This document shows, piece after piece, positions 22,044-31,615 of a stretch of 64,000 nucleotides of DNA (position 1 is the stretch's first letter; the number at the start of each line of letters is the position of its first letter). Source of the DNA: Steinernema hermaphroditum (lineage: Eukaryota; Nematoda; Chromadorea; Rhabditida; Steinernematidae); NCBI GenBank assembly GCA_030435675.1, contig CM059621.1, forward strand, positions 9,238,001-9,302,000, given 5' to 3'. The notes beneath the pieces are model-generated. The model was not told where the DNA came from. It saw nothing but the letters and a program-made list of their open reading frames with translations, and searched no databases. The translations under genes and the position numbers were made by a program.

Positions 22044-24083
22044 TTATTGGCGTGCGCCGTGTACGGTACCACTTGGCGTTCTGGTCAGGGTTCTCGTTGT
22101 AGGACCTGTTTGTCTTTGTCTCAAGTTATAGCGTTTCCTCTGACTGTTGTTCTTCTCAGATTCGTTGATTGTTTGGGTGTCGTCCGTATCGGGCGGATTT
22201 GCACTCCTAATCTCAGTCGGTGCGATGAGGTTTACCCGACGGAAAACCTTGCAACCAGACGGTAGCTGTAGTTTGACCTCACGAATTCCTTTGTCTTGTC
22301 CTCTGATGATGTCTAGTATCATACCGAGTGTCCAAGAGTTTCTCGGGAGATCCGATTCAATCAGGAAAACAATTTCTCCTACTTCTGGTTCACGGTGGGT
22401 TGTTCTGCCTTGTCTTAATCCGTGATAATCTCTGAGGTTGATTAGGTAGAGGTCCTGCCATTTTTTCCAGAATTCGTCGACTATGGCGCAGGTGTGTTGA
22501 AGGGCTTGTGTTGCCTGATTTCGACATTGTAGTCGTTGTCTATCAGCTGGTTGTTGATAGTCGATGTCGGAGTTGTCTGATAAGACGTCACCTAAGTTAG
22601 GTGTCACTAGAATTGATCTGTGGATGAAATCTATTGGGCGGATTGTCTCGGAATCTTCGATGGCTGCTTCTTGGTGTAGTAATGGACGACTGTTCAGCGT
22701 TCCCTCCACTTCTATGAGGATCGTCTCCAGATCGTCGAGTTGTAGTATTCGTCTACCGATGGCTTTCGATAAGCTTTGTTTGATCGATTGAATAAGGCGC
22801 TCGTAAAACGAGCCCTTCCAAGGTGAATGTGGAGTGATGTACATCCACTCGATTTCGCGATCTGCTACAAATCTGATTACATCACTGTTTGTCTCTGTTT
22901 GTGTGATTAATTCCTTAAGGATCTTATGTCCAGCTTGGAATGTTTTTGCGTTGTCGCTTGTGATTGTCTGGGGGACTCGTCTTCTGCTGAAGAACCTCCT
23001 CATTGCGTTGAGAAAAGATCTCGTCGTTCCATCTGTTACGAACTCTAGGTGCATAAGTGTTGTTGTAGCGCATGTAAATATACACCCGTAACCTTTCTCC
23101 CTTGTTCCGTCCTGCCTTTTGTAGTCAATGGGTCCGAAATAGTCGAGACCGATGTGTTGAAATGGTTCCGAGCGTTGTACCCTTCGAGCAGGAATGTCTG
23201 TTGTATGTGGGTAGGTAAATGGCATTGTGTTGAACCTTTTACAGCGAATGCATTTACTCTTGACGCGCTTTACTTGCGATCTAAGCTTGGGAATCCAGTA
23301 GTATTTCCGGACTTCTGCCATAGTATGGCCTGTGCTCAGGTGTTTCTTCTCCGTGTCGATTGTGTCGTGAGCTTGTCTGATGATCAGTTCGGCAAGTTTG
23401 GAGTTTGGGTGTATGTAGATCGGGTTATTTGCTTCTACTGGGAGGTCACTCTTCCCTAGACGTCTCGTACATCTCCACAATCCGTGTTTGTCTGGCGTCA
23501 TGCGAAGTGTCTTTTGTCTGAGTTTGTTTTCGCTCACCGTGTAGTTTTGTTGGTGAATTTTCACGATCAATACCATTGCTCGCTTCATGTCGTTACCGGT
23601 TATAGTTGTTGTCTTTGTCTGACGTGGTTCGAAGATCGTAGTGGGTAATTTCTCCTTGGTGCGTTTAGAATGACTGGCTAGGCAGTTTTCTATGAATTTC
23701 ATTCCTACTGCGAAGAGTCTCTTGTAGCGTGTGAGGTTTACTTCTATACGGTCGAAGACCATTTCGTTGTCTACTGCAGTCAGTGTGTTCACTGTCAATG
23801 TCTGTGTCTTTGGTAGGCAAGATGCTCTGTTTTCTTCCTTCCACTCTTTTTCGTCTCGAGAGATGAATTGTGGACCATACCACCATATGTGTTTAAGTAG
23901 TGACGCGTTGTCTGTCCCTCTCGAGGCCACATCGGCGGGGTTGTCTTCAGATCGAACATATCCTACGGTGAAATATACGTTGAATGGTGAAATATACTCA
24001 TTTCTTGGACTCGTTTTATTTCGTTCCATCGTCTCACAACCATAGAGCCTGCCTTGTTCGGAGTTTCGTTTGATTGAATCCAC
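22044..24083 (-). CDS. BEL/Pao integrase with end of RNase H
   Basis: 679-codon frame. Its beginning overlaps the RT/RNase H frame in another register and carries the RNase H finish (SEDNPADVASRG). Then comes an HHCC zinc-binding region (HLSTGHTMAEVRKYYW, CIRCKRF) and an rve integrase core with the first Asp in GLDYFGPI, second in TSDNAKTF and Glu in SPWKGSFYERLI. The C-terminus matches the BEL DUF5641-like tail (VGEIVFLIESDLPRNSWTLG). The frame overlap at 23963-24083 shows a single frameshift against the RT frame. Confidence 0.85.
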   Translation of the reverse strand: MDSIKRNSEQGRLYGCETMERNKTSPRNEYISPFNVYFTVGYVRSEDNPADVASRGTDNASLLKHIWWYGPQFISRDEKEWKEENRASCLPKTQTLTVNTLTAVDNEMVFDRIEVNLTRYKRLFAVGMKFIENCLASHSKRTKEKLPTTIFEPRQTKTTTITGNDMKRAMVLIVKIHQQNYTVSENKLRQKTLRMTPDKHGLWRCTRRLGKSDLPVEANNPIYIHPNSKLAELIIRQAHDTIDTEKKHLSTGHTMAEVRKYYWIPKLRSQVKRVKSKCIRCKRFNTMPFTYPHTTDIPARRVQRSEPFQHIGLDYFGPIDYKRQDGTREKGYGCIFTCATTTLMHLEFVTDGTTRSFLNAMRRFFSRRRVPQTITSDNAKTFQAGHKILKELITQTETNSDVIRFVADREIEWMYITPHSPWKGSFYERLIQSIKQSLSKAIGRRILQLDDLETILIEVEGTLNSRPLLHQEAAIEDSETIRPIDFIHRSILVTPNLGDVLSDNSDIDYQQPADRQRLQCRNQATQALQHTCAIVDEFWKKWQDLYLINLRDYHGLRQGRTTHREPEVGEIVFLIESDLPRNSWTLGMILDIIRGQDKGIREVKLQLPSGCKVFRRVNLIAPTEIRSANPPDTDDTQTINESEKNNSQRKRYNLRQRQTGPTTRTLTRTPSGTVHGARQ

Positions 24084-25450
24084 GACAGGGCAATCTCTGA
24101 ATCTGAGAACATTATGACTCTTTTGATTTGAGCCTTTGTCTTTGATTCGTTCCAGATCGTTACGGCCATTCGTAGACCCATCATGAATGCATCTAGCTCT
24201 AACTTAGGCATCGTTCTGTTTGTCTTTATTCCTATCACCTTTGAACGTGCTAGGATTAAGTAAGGTGTTTCATAGCCTCGTATATACGCACATGCTGCTT
24301 GTGCAAGCTTGCTGGCGTCTGAGAATACGAAAAGCGTTGTCTTTGTTGGATGGAGTTGTATGTTTCTCGGGATTCGTTTCGAAAATCCGTTGATGGACAT
24401 GAGAATTGCTTTCCATTTTTTGTTGTCTTCTTCCGTCAGTTTGTCGTCCCACCGGTAGTTCTTCGTCCATAGTTCTTGGATGAATATCTTGGATTTGATC
24501 ATGAGTGGGATGAGAAATCCAAGTGGATCAAAGACTCCGGCGTGTAACTTCAGTGTGGTCCTTTTCGAAAAATATGCGTCTGATGTGTCTAGTTTACAGC
24601 TGATGAGGATGTCGTCTGTTTCGGTGTCCCATTGCAGTCCGAGTACCTTTTGAAGAGTCTTCTTAGATCGGTCGGTCTCCGGTATCAATTCGTTGAGTGA
24701 TGCGTTGTTGGATATGTACTCGCGCAGGTTCATATGTATGTCTGAGAAGATGTTCTTAGTTGTCGTGTAGAGTAACTTCCCGTCTTCTACGTTCTCTGTG
24801 GTGAGAATTAGATTATCTACATATATGTTGTTCTTCATCTCGTCTCGAAGGTTGTTGTTGTCTACTGACGCGTCGAGGTGGTGTACGATCGTCTGTGCGA
24901 GTAAGAATGGTGACGCGTTGACTCCGAAGAGTACTCTGCGGAATCGGAACCCTTGTAGGTTGCTTTTGGACGCTGTCTTTTTGGGATCCTTGACCCAGAG
25001 GAAGCGTGCTGCGTCTCTATCTTCCTCTGCCAGTCCTACTTGGAGGAATGCTTTCTCTACGTCCGCAACTATCGCTATCTTTCCGCACCGAAATCGAAGT
25101 AGTAGTCCAATCAGGTTCGGTAGGATTGTTGGTCCTTGATGTAGAGCGTCATTCAGTGATGGTTGATCCTTGTGGTGGGCAGACCCATCGTAAACGATGC
25201 GTACCTTGGTTGTCTCTTTGGATGGTGTGATGACGGGATGGCTTAGGAAATGTACTGTTCCAGATGTCTCCGAGTTGTCTAGGTCAATCTTCTCGATCAC
25301 TCCTTTTTCGAGTTGATCGTTAAATGTTTTTTGGTACTCTTTCATCACCCAGTCGTTGTCTCTGTACTTTTTCAGTACACCTTCTAGTCTGGTGATTGCA
25401 ATTGGAAAGTTTGTTGGTAATCTCTCCTTTGTTCCGTCATCCTTCCATGT
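23963..25450 (-). CDS. BEL/Pao reverse transcriptase and RNase H
   Basis: The frame, open from 25519, holds the RT fingers and palm: VRIVYDGSAHHKDQPSLND, ADVEKAFLQVGL, FGVNASPFLLAQ and the active-site loop IYVDNLIL, where the second Asp of YVDD is Asn, as in many BEL/Pao RTs. The RNase H side has LFVFSDASKLAQAACAYI and MFSDSEIALSWI. The first residues before about 25450 (SFRRSSHPSSSGLL) are not BEL sequence but antisense of the inverted protease segment. The frame is lost at about 23.99 kb. Confidence 0.85.
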   Translation of the reverse strand, partial: TWKDDGTKERLPTNFPIAITRLEGVLKKYRDNDWVMKEYQKTFNDQLEKGVIEKIDLDNSETSGTVHFLSHPVITPSKETTKVRIVYDGSAHHKDQPSLNDALHQGPTILPNLIGLLLRFRCGKIAIVADVEKAFLQVGLAEEDRDAARFLWVKDPKKTASKSNLQGFRFRRVLFGVNASPFLLAQTIVHHLDASVDNNNLRDEMKNNIYVDNLILTTENVEDGKLLYTTTKNIFSDIHMNLREYISNNASLNELIPETDRSKKTLQKVLGLQWDTETDDILISCKLDTSDAYFSKRTTLKLHAGVFDPLGFLIPLMIKSKIFIQELWTKNYRWDDKLTEEDNKKWKAILMSINGFSKRIPRNIQLHPTKTTLFVFSDASKLAQAACAYIRGYETPYLILARSKVIGIKTNRTMPKLELDAFMMGLRMAVTIWNESKTKAQIKRVIMFSDSEIALSWIQSNETPNKAGSMVVRRWNEIKRVQEMSIFHHSTYISP

Positions 25451-25455
25451 CAACC

Positions 25456-25997
25456 TTACAAGTCCACGATAAAGAAGCAAACCGGATGACGATGGATGTG
25501 ATGATCGACGGAAAGACAATTATTGGAGAAATAAACCCACCACTACTCAAAGACAACGATAAACAGACACTGAAAGACAACGGAATCCGTCTCTCTCACA
25601 ACGAGAGCACGAAAAGACAAAGTCCAGAGATGCTAATTGGAGCGAACTACTTCTTCGACATAGTAACACCTGGAGAAATCACAAATCTCCCCTCAGGACT
25701 GAAGGTCATCCCCAGCAAATTTGGCAACCTTCTAGCAGGACGTGAACTCATGACACACAACGGCATGCGAGTCGCATGTTTAAAGACAAACTTCCCAGAC
25801 AACCTCGACCTACAACAACTATGGACGATGGAAACGGGAGCGGAAGAGTACCACGGTCCAGCTAAAACTGAGAAGGAACTAGTTAATGAAGCGGTAGTGA
25901 AAAAATTCAACAAGACAACCACACGATCCGAAGAAGGATACGTAGTCCAACTACCATGGAAGGATGACGGAACAAAGGAGAGATTACCAACAAATAT
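25456..25997 (+). pseudogene. Inverted BEL/Pao protease/connector segment
   Basis: Plus-strand frame with the BEL protease-to-RT connector (EMLIGANYFFDIVTPGE, SKFGNLLAGRE, and finally WKDDGTKERLPTN). In an intact element this joins directly to the RT frame on the same strand; here it points the opposite way. The last about 40 nt duplicate, inverted, the first about 40 nt of the RT frame at about 25405-25446. Confidence 0.8.
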
Positions 25998-26545
25998 TTC
26001 TGAAGCTAACCGAGAACATGCGAGCAAGGAACGAAGTACGTTTTTTATTCGTATTTACGACTACATCTACTGTTTAGGTCGACTTCATCAAGTGGCTGAC
26101 AGCTGTTGGAAACGGCGAGAACATGTACGACGAAGACCTGCCGTACATCGCCATCCCGCCCGAATGCAAATCGTCAAATTTGGAAGAATTGGTGGACTTC
26201 TGCTTCCCGAACAACAGCCTGGAAGATCCGCTCGAAAAAATCGATGATCTGAAGGGATCGATGATCCTCTGCACCAAGAACGACACCGTCTTCACAATCA
26301 ACGGTAAGAATTTTTCTAATTTTTCTTTCGATCTAATTTACAAACTGTTACAATCATTTTGCTAGATATGCTGCTGGACAAGATTCCCAACGAAGAACGG
26401 GTCTTCAAATCCATCGACACGCCGATCCTGGACCCAGAAGGAGCTGCCGCCGCCCTGCTAGATGTCCACGCCGAAGACTACAACGTCGAATCTGCCAATG
26501 GGGTTGCCAATACCCAGTTATTTGTTAAATGTTGTTTACTATGAA
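25998..26545 (+). pseudogene. Helitron PIF1-family helicase fragment
   Basis: Three exon pieces joined by short introns (about 26037-26078 and about 26306-26365) encode LTENMRARNE, VDFIKWLTAVGNGEN, YIAIPPEC, the FCFPN region, LCTKNDTVFTIN and IDTPILDPEG. This is the standard wording of the C-terminal third of Helitron Rep/helicase proteins. It starts abruptly after the BEL connector and ends at ESANG, well before the family's final helicase motifs. No Rep domain is in the window. The introns suggest it descends from an expressed copy. Confidence 0.8.
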
Positions 26546-26725
26546 CTGTTGTTGCCAAAATAATCTATTTTTGAATATGAAATAAAGTAAGGCAGCGTCT
26601 CAGTCATTTGTTACGATTACATCGCATAGATTCATCAAAATAATCCACGTTTCAAATGTTCAATGCTCAACAACGCCAATGCAATTAAGGTATAAGGTGC
26701 TTTCAAATCCCTACCTCAGCATCAG

Positions 26726-27012
26726 CCGTTGTGGCCGATTCGGTAGTGTGCTTGCCTCTCATGTGAGAGGCCGATGGTTCGGTGCCGCGAGGGGCAAAAG
26801 CAAAATTGGGATGGGAATAAGCAATTTTTTGTTTAAAAAATACGCTTAGACCTCCCGGAAAAACCCGGTTGGGCTAAGCGGGCTACCGTCCGGCTGTTTA
26901 AGCCCCTCCGGAGTGGCAAACACCGTTCGAACCAAGTCGTAGCCCGGCTCTCTTTCAACCCCGATTTTCCGCCGTTTGGATACTTTTGACGGGGGGTAAG
27001 GCGCCCGCACAT
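26726..27012 (+). repeat. tRNA-headed SINE-like element, copy 1
   Basis: Begins with a tRNA-like head: an A-box-like TGGCCGATTCGG, an anticodon-arm-like CCTCTCATGTGAGAGG and a B-box-like GGTTCGGTGCC. The anticodon loop is not canonical, so this is not a tRNA gene. The body runs to CGCCCGCACATAACA. The last about 80 bp recur at 58930-59008. Together these are the hallmarks of a tRNA-derived SINE. Confidence 0.65.
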
Positions 27013-27019
27013 AACAGCC

Positions 27020-27660
27020 CTGCGAAGCAGGGCTGGTTCGAAGTAGAAAATGAATTTAAGCTGTTTGATATGGCCTATGTCTTTCATTTGTGCCCCCAGC
27101 GATCGATCGGGTCGTCCGCTCGCTCTCTCTGAGGCTGCCTGAGCCGATTGATTTGAGTGAGCGGTCGTTCTCGGCCGTCGTTGTTGGCGCAATGATCGCC
27201 CCGGCTCCCAGAAGGCCTGGAATACCAGGGAGCCGTAGTTCCACGGTCTTGCCAAGAAGCCCGTCACTGCCGCCCGACTCCACTCGCGCCGCCAGAGAAG
27301 CCGAAGAACCGCCACAATTCCGAAGTCCGCGTCGCCAGCTGCCCTGATGGTTCCCGGTTCGCCTGTTATGCTCCGACAACGCGTTTCGCCTGCATGCCTG
27401 TTCTTCACTCGTGCCGCCCGCGGAAGCCGCCGAAGAAGCTCCTCAACTCCGACGTCCGCGCCGCCACCTGAGCTGAAGATGGGTTTGCTGTGCTCCACCG
27501 TCTCCGGAATCAGCTCTTCGCCTCTCTGATGCCCGCGCACACTAATGGGATCGCCGTGTTCTACTCTGATGTGCCGAAGTCAGAAGAAGACCGGCGACTA
27601 CGGAGTGATAATGTGTTTCTTTCTTATATATGACGTCTCGCAAGGCGTAAGCCTTTGATT
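27020..27660. other. Repeat-derived stretch
   Basis: A 235-codon minus-strand frame (26833-27540) runs through here but overlaps the SINE. It contains a diverged internal duplication (GGGADVGVEELLRRL and DADFGIVAVLRLLW), which looks like duplicated GC-rich DNA rather than a conserved protein. No confident gene. Confidence 0.35.
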
Positions 27661-27661
27661 T

Positions 27662-29470
27662 CGAATTTCGAATTTTATTACGATATCAAACATATTACAT
27701 GTTGTCGCACCCCATATTTATCCAATGTCCTCTGGCTTCTTGTCGCGCTCGGTGTTTCCATCTTCTGCTGCCTAGCTTCTTCGTGAACTCATCAATCCAT
27801 CGGGTCCGTGGTCTTCCGAGGGGCCTCTTCACGGGGGGACGCCATTCCTCTAGTCGGCTGGACCACTTTTCCGGGCTTCCGTTCGCCATCTTCCAGGCGA
27901 AGTTCCACTTTCTTCTTCTTGCGGCTTCGTCGATGTCCTTTACCTTCGTGACGCCCCGGAGCCACTCGTTGCTCTTTCTGTCTATTAGACGGACTCCGAC
28001 CATTCGCCTCTCCATCCGTCGTTGAGCGGTCGCAAGCTTCTTCCTCGCTGACTTCGTGAGGGACCAGGTTTCGGATCCATAGAGCATGGCGGGAAGAACG
28101 CACTGGTCGAATAGTCTTCGTTTCCATCGCATCAGAACGCTTCTGGAGGTCAGGAAGTCCGTGTATCGTCTGAAGACGTTCCATCCGCTCTGAATTCTTC
28201 GGGTGATCTCCTTGTAGTGGTCTTTTCTCAGCCTGACTTCTTGTCCCAAGTAGACGAAGGCTTCTACTTGTTCGATTACTTCTCCGTTCAGGCGAATCAA
28301 GGCTTCCTCTGTGGCCAGAATCTTTGTCTTCCCCCTGTTGATTTTCAGGCCGCTTCTTCTGGACGCTTCGTCGAGTTCTGTCACCATCTGCTGCAGCTCT
28401 TCTTCCGTGTTGGCGATCAACGCGATATCGTCTGCAAATCGAAGATTTGAGAGCTTCGTACCACTGATGTTGATCCCGAAATCTTCCCATTCGAGCTCTC
28501 TGAAGACTTCTTCGAGCGTCGCCGTGAAGAGTTTCGGGCTGATGGTGTCGCCCTGCCGGACTCCTCGCTGGATCTTGATCGGCACCCGTTCTTCACCAAG
28601 TTGTATGTAGGACGCGGCCTGACCATAGATCTTCTGCAGCAGATTGATGATCGCGGCCGGAACTCCTTGGCGCTTGATTGCGTTCCATACAGCGTTGATT
28701 TCCACGGAGTCGAACGCCTTCTCAAAATCGATGAAAGCGATGAAGAGCGGTATCCGGTATTCGCGCGTCTTCTCCACCAGAAGGTTGATAGCTTGAAGGT
28801 GGTCGACGGTGGAGTAGTTTCTTCGGAATCCCGCTTGCTCCTCCGGCTGCTCAGCGTCCAAAATCCGCTCAATCCGAGTGACAATTACCTTAGTCAGGAT
28901 TTTATACACTGCGGAGAGCAAGGAGATTGGTCTGTAGTTCTTCAGCTGCATCGGATCGCCCTTCTTGAACAGCAGAATGGTCGACGCGTCTGCCATCTTC
29001 TCCGGAACCGCACAGTTTCTCAGGCACCAGTTCAGGATTCCAGTCAGAGGGCCGAGAATACTGTCTTTCGCAAGTTTCAGCATTTCAACCGTAACCTTGT
29101 CCCTCCCTGGGCTTCTTCCAGTCTTCATTCTTTTCATCGCTTCTACAACTTCTCCCGGCATGATTTCTGGACACTCTTCTGGCTCTTCGGAGGCTTCGTA
29201 TTCGACGTTCACAGTGGAGGCATATAGTTCTTCGTAGAAGTTCTTGATGACCTCGTGGATCTGCGTCTTCGTCGAGTAGAGGTTTCCGTTATTGTCGCGC
29301 AGCTGGACTATGCGTCTTCTCGACTTCTCCTCGAACCTTCCTCAGTCCCGTGCAATTCATCACCGCTTCTTCGACGTGGCGACGGTGATGTTGGTTGATG
29401 TCGTTTCGCACCTCTCGGCGGATCAACTTGTTCAGTTCTGTGAGGGCGAAGCCTTTGATACGAGAAATAA
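27662..29470 (-). mobile_element. RTE-type LINE, 5'-truncated, long copy
   Basis: The main frame 27695-29212 (505 codons) contains all RT motifs: KTGRSPGRDKV, FKKGDP with NYRPISLLS, AFIDFEKAFDSV, GVRQGDTISP and the catalytic box FADDIALIA. The characteristic RTE C-terminal tail (RPLGRPRTRW, MGCDNM) follows. In-frame sequence continues to about 29310, and linker-domain residues appear to about 29470 in a shifted frame. The endonuclease domain is missing. The 3' end is followed by AAATTCG 7-mers. Confidence 0.9.
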
Positions 29471-29504
29471 ACTCGTGAAACTCGTGAAATCCGAAAAATC
29501 CGAT

Positions 29505-29754
29505 CCGAGATCCGCCAGCACTGGCTGCAAATCGCACTAAACGAGTTAAGGAAGATCTGGCTAAATTGGTTTCCGAACGTGCGACATTTACTGTACCAAT
29601 TCGTGGTCCTGGCACGACTGCCCTGCGCTGGTGTGCCAAATCAGTATGAACGTAGTTTAGTACCAATGTACCAATTAAGTGGTCCTGGCACGATCACCCT
29701 GTACCAAATCAGGTGTACCAAATGTACCAAATCGTTCAACAAACCAGGCAATAT
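29505..29754 (+). repeat. Solo right arm of the element also found at 55.7 kb
   Basis: About 245 bp nearly identical to 55664-55908, including repeated GTACCAAATC/GTACCAATTC words and the end CAACAAACCAGGCAATA. At 55 kb this sequence is the right arm of an 803-bp inverted-repeat element. Here only that arm is present. Confidence 0.75.
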
Positions 29755-29995
29755 GGTCGGTGTAAACGGATTGGGGGTCCGCAAGGTGCTCGTGGCGGGA
29801 CCGCTAGACTACCGTAGTTTTTCGTCTTTTCGCATTTTTTCAATGGGGATTTCGTACTCCCTGTCTTTTTTCGTCATTTTCGAGCGAACTAGAGCGTTTC
29901 GCGGAAATTCCAACGTCAAATTTGTGCAGAATTAAATGCTCCATCGAATGACATGTCACTCGAGTTGCCAAATTCAATAGTCGCAGAGAAATTAA

Positions 29996-30395
29996 AGGGA
30001 CACGGTCATGGCGAAAAAAAAGTTTTTTAAAAAATCTGAAAATTTTTCTACCCCCCATTTTCGGGGTCGCCGAAAACGATGGTGAAATCGGTTTCTCGCG
30101 AAACCCATTAGTTTCCAAGAAATAGACCTTAGGCGGGGGCATGTGATTTACTACGGGTTTCGAGGCGATGAGTAGTAAGGTACAGATCGTCACAAAATCG
30201 ATAATCCACCAATCAGCACATATTTAAGCCCCGCCCTAAAGATTGGATAGAAAGTGGGCGGAGTTTCATGGAAATTGGGCGGAGTTTCATGGAAATTGGG
30301 CGGAGTTTCATGGAAATTGGGTGGAGTTTCATGGAAATTGGGCGGAGTTTCATGGAATCTGAATAATTATTAATTAATTATTTATTAATTAATAG
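29996..30395 (+). repeat. Left terminal inverted repeat of the Polinton
   Basis: Matches, inverted, 45297-46210 once the 589-bp insertion in the right copy is discounted. It contains a run of five 21-bp units of GGAAATTGGGCGGAGTTTCAT type (about 30252-30357), whereas the right copy has two. The inner end is an AT-rich TTAATTAA palindromic run. Confidence 0.88.
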
Positions 30396-30480
30396 TGGAA
30401 ATTGGGCGGAGTTTCTTTTTTGGGCGGAGATCAGCCGGAGTCGAACCTGCGAGCTTATGTAATATGCGATGTTCATTCTA

Positions 30481-30871
30481 GGTACGATCTCGAAAAGTAC
30501 ATCCTTGAACTCACGGGGGCGCCCACTCTGAAGGATGTTGATATGTGGAAACCCACCGTGTACCATGCAATTAACACTGTCCTACGCAACTGTAAACTTC
30601 GTCAAAAGCATCTAGTTTATGGTAAAATTCTGACAAGTCGGGGACTCACGATGTACCCCCTTGGCAGGTAAGGATTCCTGCATATGCTTCTGTATTCAGA
30701 GGTTTCAGATATTTTGTGAAAGACGAAACGGTACCCGAATTTTTCCACAACAAGTATGATTGGCCTGTCCAGGGTTCGATGTACGGAGTTCTGGAAATCA
30801 ATGATCAGGGTGAAGCTTATCACCCCATTGAAGTTCTGCAAATCTGGATTCCTAAGCAACCTACTGAATAA
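30481..30871 (+). CDS. Unknown Polinton plus-strand gene near left end, 5' exon unresolved
   Basis: Acceptor CATTCTAG at about 30480 opens an exon (YDLEKYILELTGAP). An intron of about 32 nt at about 30668-30700 leads to a second exon ending at TAA 30869-30871 (WPVQGSMYGVLEINDQ). The product is about 120 residues, mixed charge, with no recognised domain. It lies just inside the left terminal repeat, opposite in direction to the capsid genes. The upstream frame has no ATG, so the start must be in another exon. Confidence 0.45.
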
Positions 30872-30947
30872 CTGTTGATGTGGAACGAAAAATAAATGCT
30901 TTGTTATTTATTTTGAACATTAAATCACAACAAAACAAAACAAAACT

Positions 30948-31237
30948 TAACGGAGCTTCTTTGTCTTTTGCTGGCAGGTAGGGCAAATGGTCACGACAAA
31001 GCTCAAGTTGCCCTGAGGATCAACAGACGCAGCTCTCTCGACATTCTTCGTACGACAGTTGTAGCACATGGCCACTTTGAGCACGTAGTTCATGTAGAAT
31101 AGGTGTTGCATAGTCTGCAAGTCAAAACTTCAGCAAAGTTATAAATTTCTAATTCTTACTATCGGTTTAAATTCGGGTTGACCATCTTGCTGTAGTTGCG
31201 GAGTCATCAGGGCATTGGATTGCTGAGGGGTGGACAT
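30948..31237 (-). CDS. Small zinc-ribbon protein of the Polinton
   Basis: ATG at 31237-31235. Exon 1 is Gln/Pro-rich, a 40-odd-nt intron follows (ATA|GTAAGAATT to CTTGCAG|ACT), then a second exon with a four-cysteine ribbon: CYNC and, about 27 residues on, CPTC, ending in a basic tail (QQKTKKLR). About 80 residues. It resembles a compact zinc ribbon as in transcription elongation or late-transcription factors of large DNA viruses; that role is only inferred. Confidence 0.6.
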
Positions 31238-31354
31238 TGCAGAGCTGTAGACCGAACCAAACACGAGAGGAACAACTGACCCAAAAGAGGAACAACTGAC
31301 CCCAAGCTTGCTCTTAAGTACAGTGTGGTTTCGAAATAGTTGCGGGTGTATCTT

Positions 31355-31615
31355 TTATTTCGAAACATTATTTCGCAATTTCTTTGGCACTTTACCATCT
31401 ACCGTATTGCGGATGGCACTATCATAACATTTGAGACATACAGTAATGGAAGAAGAACGTGTGTCATTATTCAAGAGACATACAGGGCATAAATCTAGAC
31501 GAAAAGTGGACATGTGTGATTTAAAGAAGTGTTCATTAAATGAACATAAACAATCAAAATGGACAGCACATCTGCTACAATAAACAGAACTTGCAACGTA
31601 AGCTTGAGCCATCAC
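31355..31615 (-). CDS. Small Cys/His zinc-binding protein of the Polinton
   Basis: 86 codons. It contains a C2H2-like unit (CSRCAVHFDC ... HFFKSH) and a further CPVC...CLKC pair. It begins with ATGATG overlapping the stop of the upstream zinc-finger gene by 4 bp, a compact virus-like overlap that could permit coupled translation, or might mark a frameshift within a single two-part protein. Confidence 0.55.
   Translation of the reverse strand: MMAQAYVASSVYCSRCAVHFDCLCSFNEHFFKSHMSTFRLDLCPVCLLNNDTRSSSITVCLKCYDSAIRNTVDGKVPKKLRNNVSK

Larger units (their letters stand above)
21103..25997. mobile_element. BEL/Pao LTR retroelement, rearranged
   Basis: All protein domains of a BEL/Pao element are present but out of order. 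Minus strand, right to left: RT and RNase H (25450-23963), integrase (24083-22044), then Gag with zinc knuckles (21930-21103). The protease-to-RT connector is on the plus strand (25460-25997). I could not identify LTRs. A frameshift separates RNase H from integrase near 23.99 kb. The copy cannot be functional as it stands. Confidence 0.85.

Noticed and set aside
24798..25230. Plus-strand frames inside the BEL reverse transcriptase
   Set aside because: Antisense shadows of the RT frame.
26726..26800. Functional tRNA gene
   Set aside because: The anticodon stem-loop cannot form a 5-bp stem with a 7-nt loop, and acceptor pairing fails; treated as a SINE head.
26833..27540. 235-residue minus-strand protein
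   Set aside because: Overlaps the SINE and consists of a diverged GC-rich duplication; no conserved domain.
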